This document shows, one piece after another, positions 52,483 to 60,633 of a DNA stretch of 64,000 nt. Position 1 is the stretch's first letter. Each line of letters opens with the position of its first letter. The stretch is from positions 2,046,001 to 2,110,000 of the forward strand of contig NZ_CP117460.1 in assembly GCF_030687145.1 (NCBI RefSeq). Reading direction: 5' to 3'. A model generated the notes under the pieces. The model was not told the origin of the DNA, did no database searches, and saw nothing but the letters and a program-made list of their open reading frames with translations. This DNA is from Pseudomonas sp. FP1742 (lineage in GTDB: Bacteria; Pseudomonadota; Gammaproteobacteria; Pseudomonadales; Pseudomonadaceae). The position numbers were made by a program, and so were the translations under genes.

Positions 52483-54200
52483 TGCAGCGCCTGATCGTGC
52501 GGCTGATCGACAGCCAGAACCCCGCCGCCCTGCAAGCGGCGTTGCGCTGGCTGTACAGCTTCGTGCGGCCCCATCGGCTGGCGATTGCCGGGCTGCTCGG
52601 GTTGTCGGTCTGTGCCTCGTCGCTGGTGCTGGTACAGCCCTGGCTGACCAAACTGCTGATCGACGACGGTCTGCTGGCACGCAACTTTCCAATGCTGGTG
52701 CTGATCGCCGGGTTGATGATCGTCGCCGGGTTGTTGGGGACGGCACTGTCGGGCATCAATCGATACCTGCACACGCGACTGTCCGGACGGATTCTGTTTG
52801 CCCTGCGCGATGACCTTTATCGGCATTTGCAGAGGCTCTCGCCGGGTTTCTACGGCCAGCGGCGCATCGGCGATCTGATGTCGCGCCTCGATGGCGATGT
52901 CGCGGAGATCCAGCGCTTTGCCGTGGACTCGCTGTTCTCTGCGGTGTCGAGCGTGATCGGTCTGGTGGTGGCCGTGGCGATGCTGGTGACCCTGTCGTGG
53001 AAACTGTCGCTGCTGGCCCTGGTGCTGATTCCGCTCGACGTGCTCTGGCTACGCTGGATGCGGCGTAAGGTCGAGCGGGATGTGCGGCAGTTGCGCGAGC
53101 GTTCGGCGGACATGTCGTCGTTCATGGTCGAGACCTTGCCGGTGATGAAATTCATCCAGTCCGCCGGCCAGCAACAGCGAGAAGCGCGGCGGCTGGAGGG
53201 GTTGGGCCACGGGTATATGAGCCAGTTGTTGCGCCTGCAAGTCACCGAGTTTTTCACCCAAGCGGTGCCCGGCACGCTGACCTCGCTGTCGCGGGCCTGT
53301 GCTTTTTTGATTGGCGGTTATTGGGTGGTGCAAGGGACTTGGCAGTTGGGCGCGCTGATCGCGTTTTCGACTTATCTGGGCATGGCGGTCGGCCCGGTTC
53401 AGAGCCTGCTCGGGCTCTATGTGGCGATTCAACGGATGACCGTCAGCCTCGGGCGGGTCATGGAGTTGCGCGGTGAAGAGCCGACCGTCCTCACGCCGGT
53501 TACGCCACAGCCGATGCCGACCTCTGGCGAGTTGCGCTTCGACGACGTGCACTTCAGCCATCCTGGCCGCCCGACGACCTTGCGTGGCATCGAGGCGCGC
53601 ATTCCTTATGGTTTGAAAGTCGCCCTGAGCGGCGGCTCCGGTGTCGGAAAATCGACCCTGATCGACCTGTTGCAGCGCCACCACGATCCGCAGTCCGGTC
53701 GGGTGTTGCTCGGTGAGGTCGATCTGCGGGAACTGGACCTGTTCCAGCTGCGTCGGCGGATTGCCGTGGTCAGCCAGGACATCGTGCTGTTTCGCGGCAG
53801 CCTCGCCGACAACCTGGCTTACGCTGTGCCGGACGCCAGTCGCGAAGCGATTACCGAAGTCGCGCGGCTGGCGCAGCTCGACAGCCTGATCGAGTCGTTG
53901 CCCGAAGGCCTCGACAGCCCTTTGGGCGAACGCGGCCAGCAGTTGTCCGGCGGGCAAAAACAACGCATCGCCATTGCCCGGGCGCTGTTGCAGGACCCGT
54001 TGATTCTGGTGCTGGACGAAGCGACCTCGGCGGTCGACGAGGCCACTGAACGTGAAGTGATCGAGGCGATCGACCGACTGTTTGCCGGGCGTACGCGGAT
54101 TCTGATCAGCCATCGTCCCTCGACCCTGGCCGATGCCGATCTGCGCTTTGAATTGCTGGACGGGGTGCTCACCTCAAAAACGGTGCAGCATGAAGCCTGA
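52482..54200 (+). CDS. qhpF: ABC exporter of the QHNDH cluster (QhpF)
   Basis: A 572-residue half-transporter with six membrane helices (about residues 30-320) and an ATPase domain: Walker A SGGSGVGKST, signature LSGGQKQRIAIAR, Walker B LILVLDEATSAVD, H-loop ISHRPS. In Paracoccus the homologous exporter moves the cross-linked gamma subunit to the periplasm. Start and stop overlap the neighbours by 1 bp (TGATG) and 11 bp, so translation is coupled. Confidence 0.9.
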   Translation: MQRLIVRLIDSQNPAALQAALRWLYSFVRPHRLAIAGLLGLSVCASSLVLVQPWLTKLLIDDGLLARNFPMLVLIAGLMIVAGLLGTALSGINRYLHTRLSGRILFALRDDLYRHLQRLSPGFYGQRRIGDLMSRLDGDVAEIQRFAVDSLFSAVSSVIGLVVAVAMLVTLSWKLSLLALVLIPLDVLWLRWMRRKVERDVRQLRERSADMSSFMVETLPVMKFIQSAGQQQREARRLEGLGHGYMSQLLRLQVTEFFTQAVPGTLTSLSRACAFLIGGYWVVQGTWQLGALIAFSTYLGMAVGPVQSLLGLYVAIQRMTVSLGRVMELRGEEPTVLTPVTPQPMPTSGELRFDDVHFSHPGRPTTLRGIEARIPYGLKVALSGGSGVGKSTLIDLLQRHHDPQSGRVLLGEVDLRELDLFQLRRRIAVVSQDIVLFRGSLADNLAYAVPDASREAITEVARLAQLDSLIESLPEGLDSPLGERGQQLSGGQKQRIAIARALLQDPLILVLDEATSAVDEATEREVIEAIDRLFAGRTRILISHRPSTLADADLRFELLDGVLTSKTVQHEA

Positions 54201-54867
54201 GCTGCGGATTGGCGTGGTGGACAGCGGTCACTCGGCAGCGCAACGGGTGCAAGTGGTTGCCGGTCGGCGGTTCTCGCTTCTTGAGGATGGGCTGGCGGAA
54301 AGTGAGTTACGCGATGACCCGCTTGGTCACGGTAGCGCAGTGATTGAGGCCATCGGCCGACGGGCGCCTTCGGCGGTTTTTTGCGTGGCCCAGGTGTTCG
54401 ACCAGCGCGGGGTCACCAGCGCCTTGCAGATCGCCACCGCGATTGACTGGCTGGTGGCGCAGGATGTGCGGTTGATCAATTTGAGCCTCGGTTTGCGGCA
54501 GGATCGCAGTCTGTTGCGTGAAGCCTGCGCGGCAGCGATGGCACGAGGTGTGTTGCTCTGTGCATCCGCCCCGGCCCAGGGCGAAGGGGTGTTTCCGGCC
54601 AATTATCCGCAGGTGCTGCGGGTCACTGGTGATGCGCGTTGCGCCGAGCAGGAATGGTCGTGGCTCGACAGCGCCCAGGCGGACTTCGCCGCGTGTGTTC
54701 ACGGCACCTACCCGGGGCAGTCCGGCGCGAGCCTCGGCTGTGCGGCATTGAGCGGGCACATCGCAAGCTTCCTCGTGGCAAACCCCGAGGCGAGCAACGA
54801 ACAGGTGGTTGCCTGGCTGCGGGAGAATGCCCGTTATCGTGGTCCTGAACGGCGCGTTGGCGCATGA
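54190..54867 (+). CDS. qhpE: Subtilisin-like leader protease of the QHNDH cluster (QhpE)
   Basis: A 225-residue S8-type serine protease without a signal peptide. The proposed triad is Asp11 in GVVDSGHS, His in DDPLGHGSAV and Ser in QSGASLGCAALSG. It is much shorter than secreted subtilisins. QhpE removes the 28-residue leader of the gamma peptide inside the cell after cross-linking. It overlaps qhpF by 11 bp and qhpG by 4 bp (ATGA). Confidence 0.88.
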   Translation: MKPELRIGVVDSGHSAAQRVQVVAGRRFSLLEDGLAESELRDDPLGHGSAVIEAIGRRAPSAVFCVAQVFDQRGVTSALQIATAIDWLVAQDVRLINLSLGLRQDRSLLREACAAAMARGVLLCASAPAQGEGVFPANYPQVLRVTGDARCAEQEWSWLDSAQADFAACVHGTYPGQSGASLGCAALSGHIASFLVANPEASNEQVVAWLRENARYRGPERRVGA

Positions 54868-56159
54868 CGGCGATTGTCATTCTGGGCGCCGGGCCTGCGG
54901 GGGCGGCGGTGGCCCTGGGGCTGCGACGGCTCGGGTACGCCGTGACGCTGGTCAGTGAATGGCGGCGGTTTGCCGCGCTGGAAGGGGTTTCCGTGCGGGT
55001 GCTGGATGCGTTGCGCGGTGCGGGGCTGCATCAAGCGTTGGCGGACGCGACGCTGCCTTCCCAGCGGCAGGTGTCCTGGAACGGTCGGCAGCATGCGCAG
55101 AACATCGAATTTCTACTGGATCGGCCGAGCTTTGATCGAGGCTTGCGCGAGGATTTGCGGCTGGCCGGTGTCGAGCTGATCGAAGGCCGGGTGCTGACGG
55201 TGCAGTCGTCGGCAGCGGGGCATCGAATCGACATTGAAGGGCGCGAAGCGCTGGTCGCGGATTTTCTGGTGGAGGCCCGTGGACGCCGGGCGCCGGTCCT
55301 CGGCAAAGGCCGGCGCGGGCCGGAGACGCTCAGCTTGCTCAATCGTTGGCAGGGCGCGCCGGGCGCCACCGCCAGCGCCGTGGAAAGCCTTCAGGACGGT
55401 TGGGCGTGGATGGCGCGGCGAGCCGACGGCCAGTGCTATTGGCAATGGACGGTGGACGTGGCCAGCGCCGAGCTGCCGGGCAAGGCCATGTTGCTCGATT
55501 ACTGCCGTCAGCGGCGCCAGGGTTCGGCGGTGGCCCGGGCGTTTTTCGGGAATGAACCGGAAACCGATCTGCACCTGCATGCGCGCAGCAGCACGGCGAT
55601 TTTGTCGTCACGGGTGTGCGGCGATCACTGGATTCGGGTCGGTGATGCGGCGATGGCGGTGGACCCGCTGTCGGGCAACGGCATCTTTCAATCATTGTCT
55701 TCGGCGTTGCAGGCTCCGACGGTGATCAATACGTTGTTGCGCAAACCAGAGCGGGCATTGCTGGCACAGCGTTTTCATCAGCAGCGGGTCGAGCAGTTGT
55801 TTTTGCGTTTTGCGCGGATTGGCCGGGACTTTTATGCCGATGAGCAGCGCTGGCCGGAGCAGCCGTTCTGGCAGGCGCGACGGCAATGGCCGGATGCACA
55901 AGTGGCCCATGCCGAGGCGGATTTTTCCTCGCTGAGGATTGAGCGAGCGCCGGTGTTGCGTGATGGTTTTGTGGATGAGGCCGAGGTGGTGATTACGGCG
56001 GATCAGCCACTGGGGATCTGGCATGTGCAAGGGGTTGAGCTGGCGCCGTTGGTGCGACGGTTGCGCAGCGCGCCGGCCGAGCAGGTGCTGGCCGGGCTGA
56101 CGGTGGAACAGGGGAGGATGGTTCGCGGTTGGTTGTTGGCTCAGGGGTATAAGCCCTGA
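54864..56159 (+). CDS. qhpG: Flavin-dependent monooxygenase QhpG
   Basis: A 431-residue FAD enzyme of the tryptophan-halogenase-like / p-hydroxybenzoate hydroxylase fold. The FAD loop is ILGAGPAGAAVALGL; a second FAD segment is GDAAMAVDPLSGNG. In Paracoccus QhpG dihydroxylates the gamma-subunit tryptophan to start formation of the CTQ cofactor. The 4-bp overlap with qhpE and the cluster context support this assignment. Confidence 0.88.
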   Translation: MTAIVILGAGPAGAAVALGLRRLGYAVTLVSEWRRFAALEGVSVRVLDALRGAGLHQALADATLPSQRQVSWNGRQHAQNIEFLLDRPSFDRGLREDLRLAGVELIEGRVLTVQSSAAGHRIDIEGREALVADFLVEARGRRAPVLGKGRRGPETLSLLNRWQGAPGATASAVESLQDGWAWMARRADGQCYWQWTVDVASAELPGKAMLLDYCRQRRQGSAVARAFFGNEPETDLHLHARSSTAILSSRVCGDHWIRVGDAAMAVDPLSGNGIFQSLSSALQAPTVINTLLRKPERALLAQRFHQQRVEQLFLRFARIGRDFYADEQRWPEQPFWQARRQWPDAQVAHAEADFSSLRIERAPVLRDGFVDEAEVVITADQPLGIWHVQGVELAPLVRRLRSAPAEQVLAGLTVEQGRMVRGWLLAQGYKP

Positions 56160-56166
56160 TAGTTGA

Positions 56167-56184
56167 GGCGCCCGAGAGGGCGCC
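56167..56184. terminator. Weak hairpin between qhpG and the aldehyde dehydrogenase
   Basis: GGCGCCC-GAGA-GGGCGCC forms a 7-bp GC stem in the 29-bp gap between convergent genes. There is no T run on either side. Confidence 0.4.
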
Positions 56185-56188
56185 GCTA

Positions 56189-57679
56189 TTACAACTTGAT
56201 CAACACCGACTTCAACTCGGTGTAATGCTCGATCGCCGCATACCCCATCTCACGTCCGACCCCCGACATCTTGTAGCCGCCAAACGGCAGTGCCGGGTCC
56301 AGGGCGCTGTGGCAGTTGACCCATACTGAACCTGATTTGATTCGCGGAATCATCCGGTGCACCGCCGCCAGATCATTCGACCAGATACTCGCCCCCAGCC
56401 CATAAGGGCTGTCATTGGCCATGCGCAACGCATCGGCTTCATCATCGAACGGAATCGCCACCAGCACCGGGCCGAAGATTTCCTCCTGCACCAATGAGTG
56501 CCGCTGATCGACGTCGACGATCACCGTCGGTTTGACGAAATACCCCGGCCCGAATTGCTCACCGCCGCAGGCGATGGTCGCGCCGCTTTCCCGGCCCATT
56601 TCGATGTAGCGGTAAACCCGTTCCTGTTGACGCGCGGAGATCAACGGGCCCATTTCAACACTCGGGTCCAGGCCGTTGCCCAGCTTCATGGCGTTGGCAA
56701 TGTCGCTGATGTCCGCCACCACGTTGTCGAAATGCTTGCGCTGTACATACAGCCGGGAGCCGGCGCAGCAGACCTGGCCCTGGTTGAAGAAAATCGCGCT
56801 GGCGGCACCCGCGGCGGCGGTCTTGAGGTCGGCATCGGCCATGACGATGGTCGGCGACTTGCCGCCCAGTTCCAGGGTGACCCGGGTCATGGAGTCCATG
56901 GCGATTTTGCCGATCTGCTTGCCCACGGCGGTGGAGCCGGTGAAGGTCAGTTTGTCGACCAGCGGGTTGTGGGTCAGGGCGGAGCCCGCGGTGATGCCGG
57001 TGCCGGTGACCACGTTGAACACACCCTCGGGGTAACCGGCTTCGAGCACCAGTTCGGCGAGTTTCAGGGCGGTCAGCGGGGTTTCGTCGGCGGGTTTGAG
57101 CACCACGGTGCAACCGGTGGCCAGGGCCGGGCCGAGTTTCCAGCAGGCCAGCAGCAGCGGGAAGTTCCAGGCGACGATGGCGCCGACCACACCCACCGCT
57201 TCGCGACGGATGAAACTGTGGAACTGATCGTCGGGCATCAGCGGCAACGACACGTCAACGCTGGAGCCTTCGATCTTGGTCGCCCAGCCGGCCATGTAGC
57301 GCAGGAAATCGATGGACAACTGCACGTCCATCACTTGGGCCACGGCCGCGCTTTTACCGTTGTTCAGGCATTCGAGTTGCGCCAGCAGTTCGGCGTCGCG
57401 CTGCATCAGGTCGGCGAGTTTCCACAACAGGTTTTGCCGCTCCCGGGGGCGAGTGCGGGTCCAGGGCGAATCGTCGAAGGCCTGGCGGGCGGCAAGCACC
57501 GCGCGGTCGACATCCTCGGGCGTGGCCCGTGGCACTGAGCACAGCACCTCGCCGGTGGCCGGGTTGTGCAGGGGCATGGTCTGGCCGTCGGCGGCCTCGA
57601 CCCAGTCACCTCCAATGAGCATGCGCGGTGCGCGCTGGATGAACGCCGAGGTGGCGGGAAGCAAATAAGGGAGGGGCAT
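56189..57679 (-). CDS. Aldehyde dehydrogenase, probable phenylacetaldehyde type (PeaE/FeaB-like)
   Basis: A 496-residue NAD(P)-dependent aldehyde dehydrogenase. The catalytic cysteine is in NQGQVCCAGSRL and the glutamate in TLELGGKSP; GYKMSGVGRE closes the protein. It should oxidise aldehydes released by the amine dehydrogenase, such as phenylacetaldehyde, to acids. The start at 57679 follows a GAGG site. A consensus sigma-54 promoter lies about 50 bp upstream, so it is probably controlled by the activator at 50578. Confidence 0.88.
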   Translation of the reverse strand: MPLPYLLPATSAFIQRAPRMLIGGDWVEAADGQTMPLHNPATGEVLCSVPRATPEDVDRAVLAARQAFDDSPWTRTRPRERQNLLWKLADLMQRDAELLAQLECLNNGKSAAVAQVMDVQLSIDFLRYMAGWATKIEGSSVDVSLPLMPDDQFHSFIRREAVGVVGAIVAWNFPLLLACWKLGPALATGCTVVLKPADETPLTALKLAELVLEAGYPEGVFNVVTGTGITAGSALTHNPLVDKLTFTGSTAVGKQIGKIAMDSMTRVTLELGGKSPTIVMADADLKTAAAGAASAIFFNQGQVCCAGSRLYVQRKHFDNVVADISDIANAMKLGNGLDPSVEMGPLISARQQERVYRYIEMGRESGATIACGGEQFGPGYFVKPTVIVDVDQRHSLVQEEIFGPVLVAIPFDDEADALRMANDSPYGLGASIWSNDLAAVHRMIPRIKSGSVWVNCHSALDPALPFGGYKMSGVGREMGYAAIEHYTELKSVLIKL

Positions 57680-57727
57680 GGCAAGACCTCTTGTTGTGCG
57701 GGAAAACGGGAGCTTGCTCACTGTTTG

Positions 57728-57742
57728 GCAATGGCTGTGCCA
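57728..57742 (-). promoter_or_regulatory. Sigma-54 (-24/-12) promoter of the aldehyde dehydrogenase gene
   Basis: On the minus strand TGGCACAGCCATTGC fits TGGCAC-N5-TTGC at every conserved base. It lies 49-63 bp before the ATG. Confidence 0.82.
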
Positions 57743-57819
57743 AGTGTCGGGAAGGGGCTGATCGCCCAGTGTCGGCGGGGTTTTGAGTGATGCGAGGGGG
57801 CGGGCGACTCGCTTGGAGG

Positions 57820-57877
57820 TGTCGCAAATCGCGACAGCCCGATGAGACGACGAGCAACCTGTCACAGTCTTGAGACA
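57820..57877. promoter_or_regulatory. Paired inverted repeats, candidate activator sites (aldehyde dehydrogenase side)
   Basis: TGTCGC-AAATC-GCGACA (57820-57836) is a perfect 6-bp inverted repeat. TGTCAC-AGTCTT-GAGACA (57860-57877) is a one-mismatch copy with one extra spacer base. Centres are about 40 bp apart and the nearer is about 90 bp upstream of the sigma-54 promoter, typical for an upstream activating sequence. Confidence 0.6.
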
Positions 57878-57964
57878 CCCGCTATTGAGGACTAGAATTT
57901 TCAGGCTAAAGGGTGAAATGACGGAGCATTTGCCCGGCATCCATCTGGCGTGAGGGAGGTAGCG

Positions 57965-58219
57965 ATGTTTCTATCACCCCTGGAAATCCAAAACATCATC
58001 GAGCAAAGTTTTCTGCCCGCCGTGTGCACCTGCAGCATGGAGGCAGACCAGTTTCTGACGATTCGGGTCTGCGATTGCATGACCGGCAAAGTGGATCTGG
58101 TGGCTACTCACGTACCGGTATGGACACTGGACAGCCCCCATGCGATTGCATCGCTGGTGGCTGATATGCGGTTGGAAATCGAGGCTCACAAAGGCGTTCA
58201 CCCGACGTTCTACAGCTGA
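57965..58219 (+). CDS. DUF1652 family protein
   Basis: An 84-residue small protein with the DUF1652 layout (MFLSPLEIQNIIEQSFLPAV, a CTC motif, then LTIRVCDCMTGKVDLV). The family is largely Pseudomonas-specific and of unknown function. A strong GGGAGG site supports the start at 57965. It lies between the aldehyde dehydrogenase and amine dehydrogenase genes, possibly unrelated to them. Confidence 0.83.
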   Translation: MFLSPLEIQNIIEQSFLPAVCTCSMEADQFLTIRVCDCMTGKVDLVATHVPVWTLDSPHAIASLVADMRLEIEAHKGVHPTFYS

Positions 58220-58267
58220 ACCGATGTCACGCCGCACCCGTCGGTGGTGCGGCGTGCGTCCGTCGTG

Positions 58268-58624
58268 TCATGACGGGATTTTTTGAGAAATCTCCTCGAA
58301 CGTGTCGCTATCTACAGCGGCCAGCAATCTTCTTCCATCCTTGAGTGTGGCCAGAAAGGTTACCTCGGTTTCCTTGCCTGCCAACATGAAGCCGGCAAAC
58401 GCGCCGATCGGCCCCAGCAACATGGCCCCCGCCACGCCGAAGCCGATGACATCCTTGATGTTGTTGATCGAATCCTCGTTAGCCACTTCTACGCTCTTGA
58501 ACAATGAGAGCGGGAGGGTGATGCCGGGCCACGGGTGAAGCGACGTTCTGAGCGTGAAAACGCCGTCTCGGTACTCTCCATCACCCTGCAGAAAGTCCCC
58601 CGCCAGGACCGTTATGCTTGCCAT
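58268..58624 (-). CDS. Hypothetical protein with a glycine-rich membrane segment
   Basis: A 118-residue protein. A beta-rich amino-terminal part is followed by a glycine-zipper-like hydrophobic stretch (GFGVAGAMLLGPIGAFAGFM, about residues 62-81) and a soluble end. I recognise no named family with confidence. It is convergent with the DUF1652 gene; a link to amine oxidation is not indicated. Confidence 0.72.
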   Translation of the reverse strand: MASITVLAGDFLQGDGEYRDGVFTLRTSLHPWPGITLPLSLFKSVEVANEDSINNIKDVIGFGVAGAMLLGPIGAFAGFMLAGKETEVTFLATLKDGRRLLAAVDSDTFEEISQKIPS

Positions 58625-58729
58625 GTTCTTACCCTCTGACTGGCAATCGGTGAACCCCCATTTCGCGCCTGCACCGGAGCATCGTCAATCGCCGGGCGAT
58701 GAAGTGTTCCGGTCGCGGGCATCTATGCT

Positions 58730-58765
58730 TGTCTCACACTGCAACAGGTGTCGCGATATTAGACG
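58730..58765. promoter_or_regulatory. Paired TGTC-N9-(G/A)AC sites before peaA
   Basis: TGTC-N9-AACA (58730-58746) and TGTC-N9-GACG (58749-58765) each differ by one base from the perfect TGTC-N9-GACA found at 57820. They lie side by side, about 80-110 bp upstream of the sigma-54-like promoter. Confidence 0.5.
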
Positions 58766-58841
58766 CGGGCGATCTCGTTCAGACGCGCTCAATAGCCAGT
58801 GTTTTAACGTAACTAATTGAATTTTATGGTGATCGTTAAGC

Positions 58842-58857
58842 TGGCACGCTCCGTGTA
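58842..58857 (+). promoter_or_regulatory. Sigma-54-like promoter before peaA
   Basis: TGGCACG-N4-GTGTA. The -24 element TGGCACG is perfect; the -12 element has GT in place of GC. It lies 114 bp before the ATG. The imperfect -12 makes it tentative. Confidence 0.5.
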
Positions 58858-58935
58858 TTGCTCATCGCAGACGTTTCTCTTGCCTCCGTCAGCGGATCAA
58901 AGCCGACGGCAGAAACCATAAAAACGATAAGCCAC

Positions 58936-58947
58936 AACAATAAGAAA
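58936..58947 (+). promoter_or_regulatory. Crc/Hfq motif in the peaA leader
   Basis: AACAATAAGAAA fits AAN repeats for four units (AANAANAANAA). It lies 24 nt before the ATG at 58971 and close to the ribosome-binding region. Confidence 0.5.
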
Positions 58948-58970
58948 GCACCGTGCGAGGTTCGACGTTG

Positions 58971-60551
58971 ATGAAGAGAAAACTCCGATCAGGCATGAGC
59001 GCCAGTCTGCTGGCCGTGGCCGCCTGTATGGCGCTGCACTCACCCCATAGCCTGGCAGCCCGCGACGCCCAGACCATCCTCAAGGAAACCTGTCAGGGCT
59101 GTCACACCCCCGAAGCCGATAACGCCCTGAGCCGCATCAGCCACCAGCGCAAAACTCCGGAAGGCTGGCTGATGAGCATCGCCCGGATGCAGACCATGCA
59201 CGGTTTGCAGATCAGCGATGACGACCGCCGGACACTGGTCAAATACCTGGCCGACACCCAAGGCCTGGCGCCGAGCGAGACCGATGGTGTGCGTTATGCG
59301 CTGGAGCGGCGGCTCAATACCGTCGAGAAGTTTGACGACCAGACCAGCCAGATGTGCGGTCGTTGCCACTCCGGAGCGCGGGTGGCCCTGCAACGCCGTC
59401 CGGCACAGGAATGGGAGCGTCTGGTGAACTTCCACCTCGGCCAATGGCCGTCGCTGGAGTACCAGGCGCTGGCGCGGGATCGTGACTGGTTTGATATCGC
59501 CCGCAAAGACATGGTGCCGCTGTTGGCCAAGCGTTATCCGCTGGACAACCCAGCCTGGAAAAAATGGCTGAGCAGCGCGCCGAAAGCCCAGACGCTGGTG
59601 GGTGACTGGAGCTTCAGCGGCCATTTGCCGGGTAAAGGTGAATTGGCCGGGGTGATGAGCGTGACCGCCGACGGCAACGATACCTTCAAGGTCAGCGTCA
59701 AGGGCCAATACGCCGACGGCACACCGTTCAACGGTGACGGCAGCGCAATTCTCTACACCGGCTATGAATGGCGCGGCAACGTGACCATCGACGGCGTGAC
59801 CATGCGCCAGGTGTTCGCCGCCCAAGGTAATGCGATGCAGGGGAGGATGTTCGAGGCCGAGCACGACGAGCGCGGTCTGGACTTTGTCGCCGCCAAACAG
59901 GGTTCCCCGCGTTTGCTGGCGGTGCAGCCGGGTTATCTGAAGGCGGGCGTCGAGACGCAGGTGACACTGGTCGGCAGTGGCCTCACCGGCAAACCGAACT
60001 TCGGCAAAGGCGTGGAAGTGCTCGAAGTCGTCGAACAGAGCCCGGAGCGGATCACGGTCAAGCTCAAGGCCGCCGCCAATGCCCAGCCGGGCCTGCGCGC
60101 GGTGACGGTTGGCAACCTGAAAGGCCCGACCCTGTCGGTCTACAGCAAGATCGAATCGGTCAAAGTGGTGCCGGAATTCTCGGTGGCGCGGATCGGCGAG
60201 GGCGGTGGTTCCACGCCGAAAGTCCAGGGCCGCTTCGATGCCGAAGCCTGGGGCAAGGGCGCTGACGGCAAGCCGTATCGCATCGGCGTGTTCCCGGCGC
60301 AGTGGAAAGTCGAAGCCTTCGACGACCGCGCCAGGGAAGACGAAGACGTCAAGTTTGCCGGCACCATGCAGGCCGACGCGGGCGTGTTCACCCCGGGCGA
60401 TGCCGGGCCGAACCCGGCGCGCAAAATGTCCACCAACAATGCCGGCAACCTCAAGGTGATCGCCGCCGTCGACGACGCAGGGAAATCCCTGACCGGTGAA
60501 GGCCACATGATCGTCACCGTGCAACGCTGGAACAATCCACCCATTCCGTGA
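58971..60551 (+). CDS. peaA: Quinohemoprotein amine dehydrogenase subunit alpha (diheme)
   Basis: A 526-residue periplasmic diheme cytochrome c subunit (also QhpA). A signal peptide covers about residues 1-30 (ending SLAA). Heme motifs are CQGCH (41-45) and CGRCH (129-133). The remainder forms the beta-barrel domains characteristic of this subunit. It takes electrons from the CTQ cofactor in the gamma subunit and passes them to a soluble carrier. The ATG at 58971 is preferred to a GTG at 58953. It heads peaA-peaB-qhpC-peaD. Confidence 0.95.
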   Translation: MKRKLRSGMSASLLAVAACMALHSPHSLAARDAQTILKETCQGCHTPEADNALSRISHQRKTPEGWLMSIARMQTMHGLQISDDDRRTLVKYLADTQGLAPSETDGVRYALERRLNTVEKFDDQTSQMCGRCHSGARVALQRRPAQEWERLVNFHLGQWPSLEYQALARDRDWFDIARKDMVPLLAKRYPLDNPAWKKWLSSAPKAQTLVGDWSFSGHLPGKGELAGVMSVTADGNDTFKVSVKGQYADGTPFNGDGSAILYTGYEWRGNVTIDGVTMRQVFAAQGNAMQGRMFEAEHDERGLDFVAAKQGSPRLLAVQPGYLKAGVETQVTLVGSGLTGKPNFGKGVEVLEVVEQSPERITVKLKAAANAQPGLRAVTVGNLKGPTLSVYSKIESVKVVPEFSVARIGEGGGSTPKVQGRFDAEAWGKGADGKPYRIGVFPAQWKVEAFDDRAREDEDVKFAGTMQADAGVFTPGDAGPNPARKMSTNNAGNLKVIAAVDDAGKSLTGEGHMIVTVQRWNNPPIP

Positions 60552-60633
60552 TTTTGCTGACCCATACGGTTTCAGACACTTTTTTGGAATGACCGCAGAC
60601 CCCGTAAGACGGGGCTTGCACAGGAGGTTTGCC

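Larger units (their letters stand above)
58625..58970 (+). other. Upstream control region of the amine dehydrogenase operon
   Basis: About 345 bp with no gene. It holds two candidate activator sites (58730-58765), a sigma-54-like promoter (58842-58857), an AT-rich stretch near 58800-58830 where IHF bending would fit, and a Crc/Hfq motif (58936-58947). Confidence 0.6.

Noticed and set aside
57722..57741. Second sigma-54-like promoter facing the plus strand (GG-N10-GC within TTGGCAATGGCTGTGC)
   Set aside because: It overlaps the perfect minus-strand promoter and keeps only the GG and GC pairs; it lies over 200 bp from the DUF1652 gene.
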